Source: Watersipora subatra
Taxonomy: Eukaryota; Bryozoa; Gymnolaemata; Cheilostomatida; Watersiporidae
Assembly: GCF_963576615.1 (NCBI RefSeq)
Contig: NC_088717.1
Location: 40,316,302-40,380,301 of the forward strand
Direction of reading: 5' to 3'
Length of the DNA: 64,000 nucleotides
A model generated the notes under the pieces. It was not told the DNA's origin. It searched no databases and worked only from the letters and a program-made list of their open reading frames with translations. Positions 1 through 13,123 of this stretch are shown here, one piece after another; within the stretch, counting starts at the first letter, position 1, and each line of letters begins with the position of its first letter. The position numbers and the translations under genes are program-made.

Positions 1-23
1 TTGACTAAGTTTCATTGTTATAG

Positions 24-3000
24 ATCCTGAGAGGACATGATGATCATGTGATAACCTGTTTAGAGTTTTCAGGCAACAGGATAGTCAGCGGATCAGATGA
101 CAACACTCTCAAGGTTTGGGACGTGGAGACCGCTCAGGTGAGTCCTTAGTTTTACCACTGATTACCATAGCAGTTAATAAACAATTCTGGTCAAGTGAAA
201 AGGTTGTTTGATTGAAACCACCTTTCCACTTGACAAACTTATTAGCAAGGTGTTAGCTAGTAAGTTTAAGTTAGTCCATATCAGTTCCTAAGTTGAGTGT
301 AACTTGTCTGGTTGCTGACTCTAGTTTTTATCACTCTACGCAATATATACATATGTATTACTTTATTGATATTACTTTATTGACAATAATTTCATTTCAA
401 ATAAGAAAAAATTTCAAGTCATGCCATACAACCATAATAAACCAAAATACAGTTAGCCACTAAAATCAAATAAACAGTTTGACAAAAAGTGTTTTAAATG
501 CCATTCTCTGTTAAGAGAATGGGTATTAGGTGGAAGGTTGTTAAAGCAGCTAGTAATAATATTTTCAAAATAATTATTAGATATTGTATGCAGTTTGTTC
601 ATATCACATAAGTTGAAATTAGTTGACCTGTGAAAAAGAAGATTTCTAAAAATACTATATTTCATTCTGAAGGTTGTCGTTGGTAAGGAGCATGCATGAT
701 GTATAAACAGTAGCTATTACAAGCTGGTAGTTGTAGAGAGACATTCAGTGAATTGATTTCGTAGGAATATCAAGCAGTTATAGCATAGTTGATGTAGGGT
801 TGGTAATAATACCGATGACAGGAGACAAGTAGTTGTCTTGCCTAGCAACAATAGAGGAGTTGTGTAACAGCAACAGCAGGTTAAAGGGATATCAACCTTG
901 GGAGTTGTTTATCCATTCTCTGTTTCATTTTATTTTAACTGTTAAGCTTTAGATCAAATGTTTTATATCGGAGTAAAGATAAATTTGTTAAATTGAACAC
1001 AAGATAAACTCGTTTAAATTAAAATATTTTGTTCTTTCGATTGGCAAGTCTACCAACATTGATGTTGAACCTTACAAGAGCTCATGCAATGACCTTATTT
1101 ATTACTTCCTGCATCTCAATAAACTGTCAATGCTCGGCCACTGTCAGTCTAGTCATGATCAATACCACTGGCTATCTATTGGAGAGGGTCATAATATAGT
1201 GTGGGTCTGTTATCTATCATTTATTCCTGCAGTGCCTGCGCACTCTTGTTGGGCATACCGGGGGAGTCTGGTCATCACAGATGAGGGACAACATAGTAAT
1301 AAGTGGTTCAACTGACAGAACGTTGCGTGTTTGGGACACAGAAACAGGTGAATGTATGCATACACTGCATGGCCACACGTCGACAGTCCGATGCATGCAC
1401 CTCCATAAGAACATGTGAGCCTCTAATATCTTCCTCATCAGCTTCTCCCATGTGCACCTCAACTCTTATTAGTGCCCGGCTTTTGAAATGGAATGTTCTA
1501 GGAGTTTAGCTGCTGAACCAGTCAGACGCTACTATATCCTTGTTCATGTAGCATCTACTTATTGATAACAGCTTCATAATATTGTAGAGTGGTGTCCGGG
1601 TCTCGGGACGCTACATTACGTATGTGGGACATCAGCAATGGCGAGTGCGTACATGTGCTCATCGGGCACGTTGCGGCTGTACGCTGCGTGCAGTATGATG
1701 GAAAGAAGGTTGGTAGTCGCAGTGTTCTCTTTCTTGGATTATCAAATATCGGTGACCTTTACGGTTTTTCTGTATTTAATTGTTGTTTATGCTAAAATTC
1801 GCTGTCAATTTATGAATTGAATAAATTGTTGTACCTGTTTAGGATTATTTTAGTTGGTCCCGCAGTAGTCTTGAAAAGACTTGCTGGATGCTTGAAGAAG
1901 TCGAACCACTGCACCAAATTGATAACAGTATTTCTATTTTGTAACGTGTGTGACTTGTTTTATCTTCAGGTCTAACAAAGTGTTCTAGAAAGTTCCTCTT
2001 CAACTCATATATGAAGCTCTTGCTAGTTTATTATCTGGTCATAAAGTCTGAATTGTGGCTAGTATTTACTGATTAACCCGTCTGTTTACCATGTCGACTT
2101 TGTCTCTCAGTTTAATTGTGCTAGTAAATTGTTCAGGTTGTGAGTGGAGCCTATGACTATACAGTAAGAGTGTGGGATCCGATCACCCAAGCCTGCATTC
2201 ATATATTGCAAGGTCATACAAATAGAGTCTACTCTCTCCAGGTTTGTACATTGTGTTCTCACTGACAATTACCAAAACTTGGCTAGCGAAAGGCGAAGAA
2301 TGTTCCCTGCTGAAAAGCTGTAGTCTCACTGATTAAAAATTGATATAAAAATTCAATTCGGCACTTTTGCTAATTTTTAACATGTTATCCAGATACTCAT
2401 TGCTCAAAAGGTATGACAACTACCGATCTTTTTTGTAACTGATTTTCTTTTGCTAAAGAACTTCAACCATTGAGAGCGGTCTCTTTTATCTCTTTCAGTT
2501 TGATGGCAAGCACATTGTCAGTGGGTCTCTAGACACATCCATCAGAGTATGGGATGTAGACAGCGGCACATGTCTTCACACCCTTACAGGTCATCAGAGT
2601 CTCACGAGCGGCATGGAGATACAAGATGGCCTTCTTGTGTCTGGCAATGCTGATTCCACTGTCAAAGTTTGGGATATAAACACAGGCACATGTCTTCAGA
2701 CGCTAACAGGTAAAACTCTTAAATAATGCTTACTAGCGTCTGCATAGAGCTGTTCATTATGTTGCATAGTCTGTATAGAGCATATGAGTTACTGTTGGTC
2801 TGCTCTATTATTATTAGTTATTATTATTGGTGAACTGCAGGATGATTATCGTATTTTCCACCCATTAAGTTGCACCGAAGTAAAGGTCATGCCAGCCATG
2901 AAATGCATCGTAAAAATATATATACATTGCTCTAGAGTATACATCAACTTTTTTGGGGTAATTTATTTGATAAAATCCAACACCAAGAACAGACATGTTA

Positions 3001-4472
3001 TTTAAAATTTAGACGATGGTCAGTTTAACATAGAATAAATTCCTGGTATGTTAACATAACATGTTAACATACCACAACTGTTAACATATTATGTTAACAT
3101 AACATGTTAAGAGTTATTCTAATAACTATATCATAGATAACACACTAAAGAAGTTTATTAATTATTACTGGTACACCAGTAATAATACATTAATAACTTC
3201 TCACATAAGCAACTCCAGATTGTAAGGCACATCCTTGGCCAAACGATGAAAATAACTGTGACTTGTGGTCCGGAAGTACAGCAGATACACATGGCCAACA
3301 GAATTCATTCTACAATGTCTTTAATACTACTTTACGAGCTATTATGGCAAGAAGTTCTTGTAAATCTGTTTGATCACACTACAGCATCGCAGAGAACAAC
3401 ACATTTGGTATACGAGTTTGAGTAGACTGCACTACCAGAATTTTGAATGCTGTGATAGTGATGAACAATATTATAATTACAGTCGGGCACTCCCTACATA
3501 TTTATTTATTCTGAGGCCCACTTGGTCACTTGGTATGTTAAAGTCTTCATATGTAGGTTCATATACACCTATGGGAATACATGTAATTTGTTTCAAACCT
3601 ACAGTGAGCTTTTAACAATTTTTGCAGATACTTACACGTTGCTATAAATAGATGTATTGCAGCGAGTTGTTAAAAATAGATTATCAAACGAATAAAAGGA
3701 AAGGTAGGAATGAAAGTGCTAGAGACAGAATGCTGGAGACAGTGCAGGGTTGGGGAGATAATAAAAATATAATGTGTAACTTACTCTGGTTTATAGTAAA
3801 AGTTTCAACTATCATAGGTTCTTTTTTATTATTTTTTGCTGTTTTGTTTTCTCTTTGATTTTCCCCTTAATTGTCTTCATTTTACTTATGAAATTGAGAT
3901 GTTTCAAAAAGCTTGTAACGTCGTTTGTTGAACATCATTTCTGATGTTGAGTCAAACGATAGCTTGAATTTCACATCATAATTTGGCAGTTCGTATTTTC
4001 ATTATTGTATGTAGAAGCAAGACTGTATGTTGGTCATTGTAAATGTTATTTTGTGCAGCAAGATGCATAGGTTGATGGCTGGTTGCATCACTGATTGAGA
4101 AAAAGGTCTTATTAGTTATCACGCTTTATTTTAGGCACACACAAACACCAGGGGGCTGTCACTTGTTTGCAATTCACACGCAAGTTTGTGGTTACATCCT
4201 CCGATGATGGAACAGTAAAATTATGGTCCTTACAAACCGGGGAGTTCATACGAAATTTAGTTTCTCTGGAGAGCAGCGGCTCGGGGGGCGTCGTCTGGAG
4301 GGTCAAGGCTGACAACACTCTTCTCGTCTGCGCGTCAGGTAGCCGGAATGGAACCGAGGACACAAAATTAATAGTATTAGACTTTGGGCTAAAGGAAAGC
4401 CAACAGGAGTTGTTAGCGGATGGCCAACTCTCAGCCTCTCACTACAGACTTGACTTAGATTCACATTCCTGA
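24..4472 (+). CDS. FBXW7: FBXW7 (Fbw7/archipelago/SEL-10), WD40 propeller, 3' part of gene
   Basis: Six coding exons: 24-137, 1233-1414, 1588-1708, 2137-2241, 2499-2709, 4135-4472 (stop TGA 4470-4472). All junctions are GT-AG and phases match. The protein starts at the first WD40 blade ([15 protein letters not shown]) and runs through every blade to the C-terminus, so the F-box and dimerisation exons lie before the window. Motifs match vertebrate FBXW7 closely: [98 protein letters not shown]. The three arginines that bind phosphodegrons in human FBXW7 (465, 479, 505) are present at 1317-1319, 1389-1391 and 1604-1606. Family role: substrate receptor of the SCF ubiquitin ligase that directs phosphorylated cyclin E, Myc, Notch and similar proteins to destruction. 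The tail after VLDFG is about 25 residues longer than the vertebrate end. Confidence 0.97.
3045..3205. repeat. Two perfect or near-perfect palindromes in the last FBXW7 intron
   Basis: At 3045-3073 the sequence is a 13-bp inverted repeat around AAC (GGTATGTTAACAT and its complement). At 3148-3205 a longer imperfect hairpin centres on ACTGGTACACCAGT with arms like AAGAAGTTTATTAATTATT. They may be remnants of small inverted-repeat elements. They lie in the 1.4-kb intron between exons ending 2709 and starting 4135, which otherwise holds nothing I recognise. Confidence 0.5.
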
Positions 4473-4974
4473 TAACAGCCTTTGACGTAGCACCAACATT
4501 TTGCATGACGGTTATAGCTCTATTTATTGAATATCCACTGAGCAGGAGTTTACCGACCTACAGAATTTTATAGCTTTAACAATTCTGTATAATAGCCTAC
4601 CTAGGTTTTCGATACATTTAATGTTGAATATTCCTTCTTGAGTCTGTCTTATAAAACTGGTGCTAGCATTTGTATACGGATATGACAACTCCTATATGCA
4701 TTCTTGCTGAATCCTCATCCTGCCTTGGAGAGCATAATATTCCCGTTTTTCATGAAAAATAGGTTAGTGACTTCTACACTTTAGGCTTATTCTTCATGAA
4801 ACATTACGATATTTTATAAACATGCCAGTGTTGTGTTACAGAGCAAAATCACTCTTTGATTCTCCTTTAAGGCAGATGATCAGCCAGCTTCAATCTTTTA
4901 TTCAAAATAGGTGACATGGAATGTTTTAGTTTTTTGTACAAAACCCATTTTACCATTCACTGTTGTTTAGTTTC

Positions 4975-4980
4975 AATAAA
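4975..4980 (+). promoter_or_regulatory. Poly(A) signal AATAAA of FBXW7
   Basis: AATAAA about 500 bases after the FBXW7 stop codon. The 46-bp minisatellite begins about 50 bases later, so the 3' end of the transcript probably lies just before that array. No 3' end data are available here. Confidence 0.5.
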
Positions 4981-5028
4981 CTGACCATTTGTATGTTTAG
5001 ATCTGATAGCAATATGTGTAATAGCCAA

Positions 5029-5710
5029 GCCATGCTGCACTCGATATGGGTTATGTTATATCCTAAGGAGCCAGGCCTTGCTGCACTCGATATGGGTTAT
5101 GTTATATCCTAAAGAGCTAGGCGATGCTGCTCTCGATATGGGTTATGTTATATCCTAAGGAGCCAGGCCATGCTGCACTCGATATGGCTTATGTTATATC
5201 CTAAGGAGCCAGGCCATGTTGCACTCGAAATGGGTTATGTTATATACTAAGGAGCCGGGCCATGCTGCACTCGAAATGGCTTATGTTATATCCTAAGGAG
5301 CCAGGCCATGCTGCACTCGATATGGGTTATGTTATATCCTAAGGAGCCGGGCCTTCTGCACTCGATATGGCTTATGTTATATCCTAAGGAGCCGGGCCTT
5401 CTGCACTCGATATGGCTTATGTTATATCCTAAGGAGCCGGGCCTTGCTGCACTCGATATGGCTTATGTTATATCCTAAGGAGCCAGGCCATGCTGCACTC
5501 GAAATGGCTTATGTTATATCCTAAGGAGCCGGGCCATGCTGCACTCGATATGGGTTATGTTATATCCTAAGGAGCAAGGCCATGCTGCACTCGATATGGG
5601 TTATGTTATATCCTAAGGAGCCAGGCCATGCTGCACTCGATATGGGTTATGTTATATCCTAAGGAGCCAGGCCATGCTGCACTCGATATGGGTTATGTTA
5701 TATCCTAAGG
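5029..5710. repeat. Minisatellite, 46-bp unit, about 15 copies
   Basis: Direct repeats of a 46-bp unit that reads GCCATGCTGCACTCGATATG, then GGTTATGTTATATCC, then TAAGGAGCCAG. Copies differ by single bases; two copies are 2 bp shorter (CTTCTGCACTC in place of CTTGCTGCACTC). It lies directly after the FBXW7 3' end. No open frame or known family. Confidence 0.95.
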
Positions 5711-5892
5711 AATGTCCAAACCAAAACGGCATAAGATTAAAAGCAAACATGTAGCAAACATTTTGAAGGGGTGACTAAATACTAATAGGCGATTGGTTGA
5801 CCTCCATACATACTGTAGAGTTTACTAAATACAAATAGATTATAGTCGTCCTTGAGAAATTTAGGAGGGGTTGCGGAAGGCACATTTATGTG

Positions 5893-8516
5893 CGTCATGA
5901 ACTTTCCACAAGGAATGGGATTAGAGATTATGCAACGCAAGTAGGTCATGAACTTCCCAAAGGAATGTGGTATGGGATTACAGAAGGCAAGCAGATCATA
6001 GACTTATCAAAGGAATATGGTACTGGGTTACAGAAGGCAAGCAGGTCATGAACTTTCCAAAGGAATGTGGTATGGGATTACAGAAGGCAAGCAGGTCATA
6101 GACTTATCAAAGGAATATGGTACAGGGTTACTGAAGGCAAGCAGGTCATGAACTTTCCAAAGGAATATGGTATGGGATTACAGAAGGCAAGCAGGTCATG
6201 AACTTTCCAAAGGAATATGGTATGGGATTACAGAAGGCAAGCAGGTCATGAATTTTCCAAAGGAATGTGGTATGGGATTACAGAAGGCAAGCATGTCATA
6301 GACTTATCAAAGGAATATGGTATTGGATTACAGAAGGCAAGCAGGTCATGAACTTTCCAAAGGAATGTGGTATGGGATTACAGAAGGCAAGCAGGTCATG
6401 AACTTTCCAAAGGAATATGGTATGGGATTACAGAAGGCAAGCAGGTCATGAACTTTTCAAAGGAATGTGGTATGGGATTACAGAAGGCAAGCATGTCATA
6501 GACTTATCAAAGGAATATGGTATTGGATTACAGAAGGCAAGCAGGTCATGAACTTTCCAAAGGAATATGGTATGGGATTACAGAAGGCAAGCAGGTCATG
6601 AACTTTTCAAAGGAATGTGGTATGGGATTACAGAAGGCAAGCATGTCATAGACTTATCAAAGGAATATGGTATTGGATTACAGAAGGCAAGCAGGTCATG
6701 AACTTTCCAAAGGAATATGGTATGGGATTACAGAAGGCAAGCAGGTCATGAACTTTCCAAAGGAATATGGTATTGGATTACAGAAGGCAAGCAGGTCATA
6801 GACTTATCAAAGGAATATGGTATGGGATTACAGAAGGCAAGCAGGTCATGAACTTTCCAAAGGAATATGGTATGGGATTACAGAACGCAAGCAGATCATA
6901 GACTTCCCAAAGGAATATGGTATGGGATTACAGAAGGCAAGCAGGTCATGAACGTTCCAAAGGAATATGGTACGGGATTACAGAAGGCAAGCAGATCATA
7001 GACTTCCCGAAGGAATATGGTATGGGATTACAGAAGGCAAGCAGGTCATGAACTTTCCAAAGGAATATGGTATTGGATTACAGAAGGCAAGCAGGTCATA
7101 GACTTATCAAAGGAATATGGTACGGGATTACAGAAGGCAAGCAGATCATAGACTTCCCAAAAGAATATGGTATGGGATTACAGAAGGCAAGCAGATCATA
7201 GACTTCCCAAAGGAATATGGTATGGGATTACAGAAGGCAAGCAGGTCATAGACTTTCCGAAGGATTATGGTATGGGATTACAGAAGGCAAGCAGATCATA
7301 GACTTATCAAATGAATATGGTACGGGATTACAGAAGGCAAGCAGGATATGAACTTCTCAAAGGAATATGGTATGGGATTACAGAAGGCAAGCAGATCATA
7401 GACTTATCAAATGAATATGGTACAGGATTACAGAAGGCAAGCAGGTCATGAACTTTCCAAAGGAATATGGTATGGAATTACAGAAGGCAAGCAGGTCATG
7501 AACTTTCCAAAGGATTATGGTATTGGATTACAGAAGGCAAGCAGGTCATAGACTTATCAAAGGAATATGGTATGGGATTACAGAAGGCAAGCAGGTCATG
7601 AACTTTCCAAAGGAATATGGTATGGGATTACAGAAGGCAAGCAGATCATAGACTTCCCAAAAGAATATGGTATGGGATTACAGAAGGCAAGCCAATCATA
7701 AACTTTCCAAAGGAATGTGGTACGGGATTACAGAAGGCAAGCAAGTCATGAACTTTCCAAATGAATATGGTATGGGATTACAGAAGGCAAGCAGGTCATA
7801 GACTTATCAAAGGAATATGGTACGGGATTACAGAAGGCAAGCAGGTCATGAACTTTCCAAAGGAATATGGTACGGGATTACAGAAGGCAAGCAAATCATA
7901 GACTTTCCAAAGAAATACGGTATAAGATTACAGAAGGCAAGTAGAGCATAGACTTATCAAAGGAATATGGTATGGGATTATGGAAGGCAAGCAGATCATA
8001 GACTTTCCCAAAGGAATATGGTATGGGATTACAGAAGGCAAGCAGGTCATAGACTTTCCACAGGAATATGGTATGGGATTACAGAAGGCAAGCAGGTCAT
8101 GAACTTCCCAAAGGAATGTGGTATGGGATTACAGAAGGTAAGCAGGTCATGAAATTTCCAAAGGGATATGGTATTGGATTACAGAAGGCAAGCAGGTCAT
8201 GAACTTCCCAAAGGAATGTGGTATGGGATTACAGAAGGTAAGCAGGTCATGAAATTTCCAAAGGGATATGGTATTGGATTACAGAAGGCAAGCAGGTCAT
8301 GAACTTCCCAAAGGAATGTGGTATGGGATTACAGAAGGCAAGCAGGTCATGAACTTTCCAAAGGAATATGGTATGGGATTACAGAAGGCAAGCAGGTCAT
8401 AGACTTATCAAAGGAATATGGTATGGGATCACAGAAGGCAAGTAAGTAATGAACTTCTCAAAGGAATGTGGTATGGGATTATGGAAGGCCTAGGTATAGG
8501 ACTGTCCAAAGGAATT
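5893..8516. repeat. Minisatellite, 50-bp unit, about 52 copies, two unit types
   Basis: A 2.6-kb array of a 50-bp unit: AGGAATATGGTATGGGATTA, CAGAAGGCAAGCAGGTCAT, then either GAACTTTCCAA or AGACTTATCAA. The two endings alternate irregularly and blocks of several units recur, for example a 150-bp group repeated between 6240 and 6700 and a 100-bp pair repeated at 8090-8290, which points to unequal exchange of multi-unit blocks. The first and last units are diverged, as expected at array edges. Short open frames inside are shadows of the repeat. Confidence 0.95.
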
Positions 8517-8674
8517 TGTAAGGTATGAAATAAAGAATGATTAATAAAAGTTTGAGCTACATAAACTGAACACACTCATAAGATCAATAATCAATACATA
8601 ATAAAATATCCAAATATTTGTCGAGCATGTGCGGACAAGACGTTCCCATGATAAATAGTGGTAGATAAGCATTC

Positions 8675-8680
8675 TTTATT
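8675..8680 (-). promoter_or_regulatory. Poly(A) signal of Kazal gene 1
   Basis: AATAAA on the minus strand (TTTATT on plus), 60 bases after the stop codon at 8740-8742. The spacing is typical. Confidence 0.6.
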
Positions 8681-8739
8681 CACAGCTCAGAAAAGGATAC
8701 ATTGGCTGGTTTTTAAATGCCTATTACAACATGACTAAA

Positions 8740-11070
8740 TTAAATAGTGTAATTTATGCATTCTCTTTCAGCATTCTCCAGCCTTTGTAACCGAGAGACG
8801 AGTTCCTCGGTTTCTTGCGAGGCAGGCATATATGTCATAAAAGCAGCTGTTACCTGTGAATACATCCAAAACAAGTCAGTGCATGTTGAACCTGCATACT
8901 GGATACTCAAGCTTATGCTTTCTGAGACAGCAAAATCATAGAGTTTTTGGTATTTGTATTGTACATGTAGATAGATTGGACAACTCTTAGTGTCAATGAC
9001 CCACATACAGTATATAACTTGTTTACTGACCAGTTACTACTTATTGCAATGATATAAAGTGTACAGTATTATTATGATAAATAGTCAATCATGTGAACCA
9101 TGTGTTCATTGTTAGTTCAAATTTTTTAGATTGTCTCACCATAGGTTTTACCATCTGATCCACACAGTGGACTATAATAATCTCGCTCACAATCTCTGAT
9201 GCAGTTGTCTGTTATTGGTTTACATTCTATCGCAGAAAACAGCATGAGCACCGCAGCCAGGACTAAAAAAATCCATACAAATATCTTTTAAGTGCTACAC
9301 GGTGTATCTGGTTTCACACAAAAACACCTATAAATGCTGTCAGTTGTTAAAAGCACAATAATCCAACAAAAGCACAATAATCCCTTTGTGTTAACTACTC
9401 ACAAATATGTAAGAAATTGTATTTCGTGGTTCTTGTTCAATCTATTTATGAAGTTCACAAATGGACTAAAAAAACAATGCATTACCGTGGGTAATCTGTT
9501 ATGAAAACTTTGTAACATCTCTCAAAAAGTTATTAGTCGTTATCCACTCTTGCGGTTGCTGGGTAGGAAGAGGCCTGTCATTTATCTATATCTTTCATAT
9601 GAATGTTTGCGAGTGTGCTATGTTTTAGCTTTCACAGTAACTTTGAATTCTATTTTATTGCATTTGAAGCTTTTTAATGAAAGTTAATATAATACAAAGT
9701 ATCGAAGTCGATCGCAATTCTATCAACTGACTAATGCTAAAGAATGGCTTTGAGACAGTTCAAGTCAGGATATTTTTTATTATTTATAATCAGTGCAAAA
9801 AGTGAGCGAATGAAATAAAAGAAATTAAATGGTTATGTGATGCGTTTACTTAGCAGCCCTCACCTCTCATTGGTCAGTTTAATGACTGCCAGCAATTAGG
9901 ATTGAAAAGAAGAATCTCTCTAAAGAAAATAAGGTTTAAAGTTTAGATCATTTTTAAAGCATTAACCAAAATGCGTATTTGAAAATTAGTTTTCAAATTT
10001 TATCAAGAGCTTTAAAGTAGAAGTATGTTGAATTATCAAAAATAACAAATAACCCAACACTTACATGTTTGAATCAGTAAGTGGAGTTGTCTGACATTGT
10101 AAATGCACAAGCAAACTTTGATTCATAGATTATTTATTATCCATAAAATAGCTAAAGTTTACACAATGTAATGAGAGCAGACAACTCTATAATCGGACTA
10201 CCGTCTTAGCTGAAATCGCTCGGCACCCACCACGAAGCCGAGTCATAAAAAGGGTGGGCCTATGCCGCCCTGAAAATACTAGTCAAGAAAAGGAGGCAAA
10301 ACCCGTTTGCGCCCACTTGTGTTCACGTGTACCCATTTATAACAAGTGAAGCAAATATACTACTGATACTCAAACATATTGCGTTGTTTATTGTGCGGGC
10401 GTGGAGTTAGTAAAGGAGCCCAGCAGGCATCCTTTATAATAATAAAGTGGTACAAATTGAAAAATCTGCTGACAGACAGGCAGTGCCAGTAAAAGAGAGA
10501 GACATCTACACATAGGTTAGTCAAATTCACATGATTTCTATCCTTTACCTTACCTTTACTCTAATTGTTGGCCACGCTAAAACTTAATCAACTAAAGTAG
10601 ACATTGTATTTTTCTATATGCACCTTTACTAGAGATAAAATTGTCAACACAAAATTTACAACTTATGAAGTACTAAAATCCTGCTGAACTTACATTTTAA
10701 TCGCTAAAAGGTTGAAAAATTTAAATCTGTTCAGCATTTATTTGATGCTGTAATTTATCTGCTGACCCACATTGGCGCATATTAACATAAAAACCTCACG
10801 AGCCAAAAGTGTCAAAAGTCTTGATTTGTCTAATAACTTGCAGTACATACGTAGATAGAAAATTATTAATGATATCATTACGGTTTTTTATTTTCTTGCC
10901 GTATAACAACAAATCCCTTGTACTTACAATTTCTAACAATCAGAATCAGGTGAATACATTGCTCATTCTTTGTTAAACTGTTTGTTTCTTCATTAAGACA
11001 TTGAGGGTATATAGTGCTTTTACTTCTCATGCAATAGTATAATAGCAGACTTACTTATGACAATCTTCAT
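8740..11070 (-). CDS. Kazal-type serine protease inhibitor-like secreted protein 1
   Basis: Three coding exons on the minus strand: 11070-11055 (ATG AAG ATT GTC ATA A, only 16 nt), 9262-9140 (123 nt) and 8891-8740 (stop TAA). Introns are GT-AG, both phase 1. The joined protein is 96 residues. It opens with a good signal peptide (MKIVIILAAVLMLFSA), then a Kazal core with NCIRDC, YYSPLCGSDGKTYG and STC. The C-terminal half departs from the family: the usual C-x6-C is missing, and a 40-residue, probably helical tail (TEELVSRLQRLENAEREC) carries the last cysteine. Kazal proteins block serine proteases by inserting a loop into the active site; whether this variant inhibits is unknown. Poly(A) signal at 8675-8680. 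The first exon is inferred from frame, splice consensus and signal-peptide logic. Confidence 0.75.
10195..10350. other. GC-richer island in the first intron of Kazal gene 1, unidentified
   Basis: This stretch (GCTCGGCACCCACCACGAAG, then GGGTGGGCCTATGCCGCCC) is clearly more GC-rich than its surroundings and may be a fragment of a mobile element. I found no terminal repeats and no coding frame. The rest of the intron (9263-11054) shows nothing recognisable. Confidence 0.25.
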
Positions 11071-13123
11071 CACTGCATGTAAGAGTGATAGAGTTGAGAC
11101 AAATGACAAGACACCTGCTATTCATGTGACTCAACATATGCTGTAGTTGGCAATTGATCAAGAGGCTCTTCTATTATCATTACTTTGCCAATATGCATTT
11201 AACAAAATGACACAAATAACTTCAGAAGAAAGAAATTATAGTTTTTGGTCTACACCACAGATATACATGTATGTAGGCCATCAACATCACACGGATTCAG
11301 TTCGCTCATAAGAAGTTCACTATTTGATGTTTAGTGTCAATAAAATGAAAACTGCACATTTAGTGAGCAAGTTTTGTGCACCTTAGACTACAAAAATAAT
11401 TATTAATTTTATACTTGCTTACATCCACTTCAACACAAAGATAACTTCCCATAGCTGAAGCTTCTCTCAAATATGACAACAATTTACTACAGAAGTCAGC
11501 ATAGGAGATCTAGTTGGAGTTACCTTCTCATACTAACGAAAACTCGTGTCACCATGTTCAGAATATTTCCAGACAACCGTAGTGGCCTTTGTTTGTGACT
11601 GAAAGAGCTGATTGGTGAGTTCTACTTGCTTATGAAGTGAGTGCGGAAGCATTGAACTTTAAAGGTGTAATAAGCTGCCATGATTTTATTACAGCAAACA
11701 TTGTAACAAACAAAATAGACTATTTGATTTTTTGTCAGCATCTTCCTGATTTGGTGGCTGAAAGACGAACTCCTTTCGTGCGTGCCTGGCAGACACCGAT
11801 GTCAAACATGCAGCTGTTTCCTAAAAATGTAGAAGTTGTGCTTAAGTTAGCTTGGTCTAAGCTAACATCTTAGCTTGGTATGTATATAAATTATTATGGT
11901 TGCTAGTACTAGTTTTATTATCTTTAGTATCGTTGTTATGTGTTCTGTAGCAGAACCAAGTGTCAATGTTAAGTGAGTTATTTATGAAAGCCAGATGGCT
12001 ATCATTGTGCCCTTGTTAGTTATGTAGTCATACTAGCATATATTACATAGCGGTCATTAATAATGATCGCTATTAAGATCATTATTATGATAATTTTTAT
12101 CATCATGTGGGAATCAAATATTTTCAGCAAAACTGCTTACTCCTTGAGTTCAAGGGAGTGTTTAATTTTACGACAAATACAATGTGTTGCTCCTTCGTCT
12201 TTTAGATTCAATACCTGAAGCTCTCTAACAAAGTTATGCTGCCTCAATTTATAAATAATTTTTCCCTACTGTATGAAAAGGCAACAATCTTTTTTTGATG
12301 ATTCCAAATGTTTCATTAACAATTGAGACATCTGTTGTTCTCATATTCTATGTGTTTTTCAATTTTGTTGCAAGATAATAATACTATTGTTATTATTATT
12401 ATTACAGTAAGCACTGCTGCCTATACAAAATCACTAGACTTAGACAGCGCCTTTGTTAGAATATTTACTAAACTCAATAGAGCCATTTGTTGCATGTTCA
12501 TTTTGTTATTATCATTAACTTCATAATTATTGTTATTATTGACTGCATATAAAATTAGTGGCTAATTAAAACTTTATTTGTTTTTTTAAATAGCTTTCAA
12601 TGTCTGTGAATGCTATGAATGTCTATGCCTTTGATGTCTATAGTCGGAATGAAAAATCTCAAGCTGTAGCAAAAGTAATCCGCAAAGGCTAGAGGCAGCT
12701 TACATGTGATAAACAGTTATTCTACAGCAATATTTCATTATCTCATGTGGGCGGCAAGCAGTTAGTAAAGTTGTATCAAGTAGGTCATACAGTCTCATTG
12801 TAATATATTGCTATTTGGTCAAAAAGTTATCATATTATGTGTTGTTCTTCCATTTATACCAATGATGAATTTGAGAAATCTTTTTGCGATGGTTCGCTGC
12901 AATACCAAAATACTCAAATAATACACATTGTACAAAAAGATTGAAAAACCATGTTTCGCTATACCATTTGGGATGACAAAGTTGCATTGCTGTATTTTAT
13001 CTAATCACTTTAGAGGTCAAAGTTTGACCCCTTAAATTTGTACCAATAAAGAGGCTACTTTAAAAGTCATACAATATAAATGAGACAAATTATTATTTGT
13101 GTACTGCGGCCTTCTACAATATA
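11071..13123. other. Intergenic, no gene recognised
   Basis: AT-rich DNA between Kazal gene 1 and the remains of Kazal gene 2. It has many stops in all frames. A small imperfect palindrome (GCTATTAAGATCATTATTATGA and neighbours) lies at about 12055-12110, and a short TTA-rich tract at about 12388-12405. The 78-codon open frame at 11637-11873 has no motif and no splice context that I can support. Confidence 0.5.

Noticed and set aside
5893-8516. CRISPR-like or piRNA-cluster interpretation of the 50-bp array
   Set aside because: Units abut with no unique spacers, and the host is an animal; it is an ordinary minisatellite. piRNA output cannot be judged from sequence alone.
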